DNA of 13,519 nucleotides from AV133 sp035567015 (lineage in GTDB: Bacteria > Verrucomicrobiota > Verrucomicrobiia > Chthoniobacterales > UBA10450), in NCBI GenBank assembly GCA_035567015.1, contig DATMPQ010000213.1, positions 1 through 13,519 of the forward strand, given 5' to 3'. The notes beneath the pieces are model-generated. The model did no database searches. It was not told the origin of the DNA and saw only the letters and a list, made by a program, of their open reading frames with translations. Shown in pieces: positions 13,477 to 13,519 of the stretch. The translations under genes were made by a program, and so were the position numbers. Positions within the stretch are counted from its first letter, which is position 1, and each line of letters begins with the position of its first letter.

Positions 13477-13519
13477 ATGCCGAAAGAATTTTTTATTACC
13501 ACGGCGATCGATTATACAA
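13477..13519 (+). CDS. metG: Methionyl-tRNA synthetase, first 14 codons
   Basis: The window ends inside a gene that starts MPKEFFITTAIDYT. The block FxITTAIDYxN is the strongly conserved N-terminus of bacterial methionine-tRNA ligase, and its HIGH-like motif should follow about ten residues beyond the edge. The ATG lies 64 bp after the permease stop with only a weak purine-rich site upstream (GATTGAA). The enzyme charges tRNA-Met with methionine. The call rests on 14 residues but the match is distinctive. Confidence 0.75.
   Translation, partial: MPKEFFITTAIDYT

Noticed and set aside
1..13519. CRISPR array, tRNA, rRNA or transposase gene
   Set aside because: No regularly spaced repeats, cloverleaf-like sequence, rRNA segments or transposase motifs were recognised by eye; only small palindromic elements were seen.

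Overview
The window reads as the chromosome of a Gram-negative, GC-rich, probably free-living bacterium. It encodes an outer-membrane efflux channel, an RND pump and a lipoprotein-like adaptor, and its housekeeping genes (pdxJ, acpS, the start of metG) sit among metal-handling genes. Gene style and the interspersed palindromic repeats would fit a soil Verrucomicrobiota or Acidobacteriota lineage, but that is inference; no marker in the window settles it.

Left end (1-3291). A minus-strand pair, a radical SAM protein of the arsenosugar-biosynthesis (ArsS-like) type cut by the window edge and a TIGR04283-type glycosyltransferase, is coupled by an ATGA overlap. Only 33 bp away, on the plus strand, start a mercuric-reductase-like flavoprotein disulfide oxidoreductase and a TVP38/TMEM64 (VTT) membrane protein, 3 bp apart. 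This grouping resembles the known rSAM/selenodomain-associated arsenic neighbourhoods.

Middle (3292-4913). A 486-bp stretch with no intact gene holds an apparent N-terminal remnant of a sterol-desaturase-like gene (minus strand) and a long GC-rich hairpin repeat. It is followed by pdxJ and acpS, overlapping by ATGA.

Right part (4914-12135). This is a copper/silver-type efflux operon: a secreted Cys-rich small protein, CusC-like channel, CusB-like adaptor with an N-terminal heavy-metal-binding motif and Met-rich segment, CusA-like HME-RND pump with the three transport methionines, a previously hidden 30-residue single-helix membrane protein, and a short CDF-like transporter. Most junctions are ATGA overlaps, suggesting one translationally coupled transcript. 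No transcription regulator is encoded in the window.

Right edge (12136-13519). A 146-bp spacer rich in dyads precedes an ArsP/UPF0718-family permease, and the last 43 bases are the start of methionyl-tRNA synthetase.

The most unusual feature is at the cusA start. The first 30 coding bases plus 4 upstream bases (34 bp in all) are exactly duplicated around a hairpin-rich block with short terminal inverted repeats. The original start codon now opens a 59-codon ORF that ends by ATGA overlap on the regenerated cusA start. Two further palindromic stretches sit in frame inside genes (the oxidoreductase and cusA), and another lies before pdxJ. Together they suggest this genome carries small palindromic elements able to insert at gene starts and inside proteins without destroying them.
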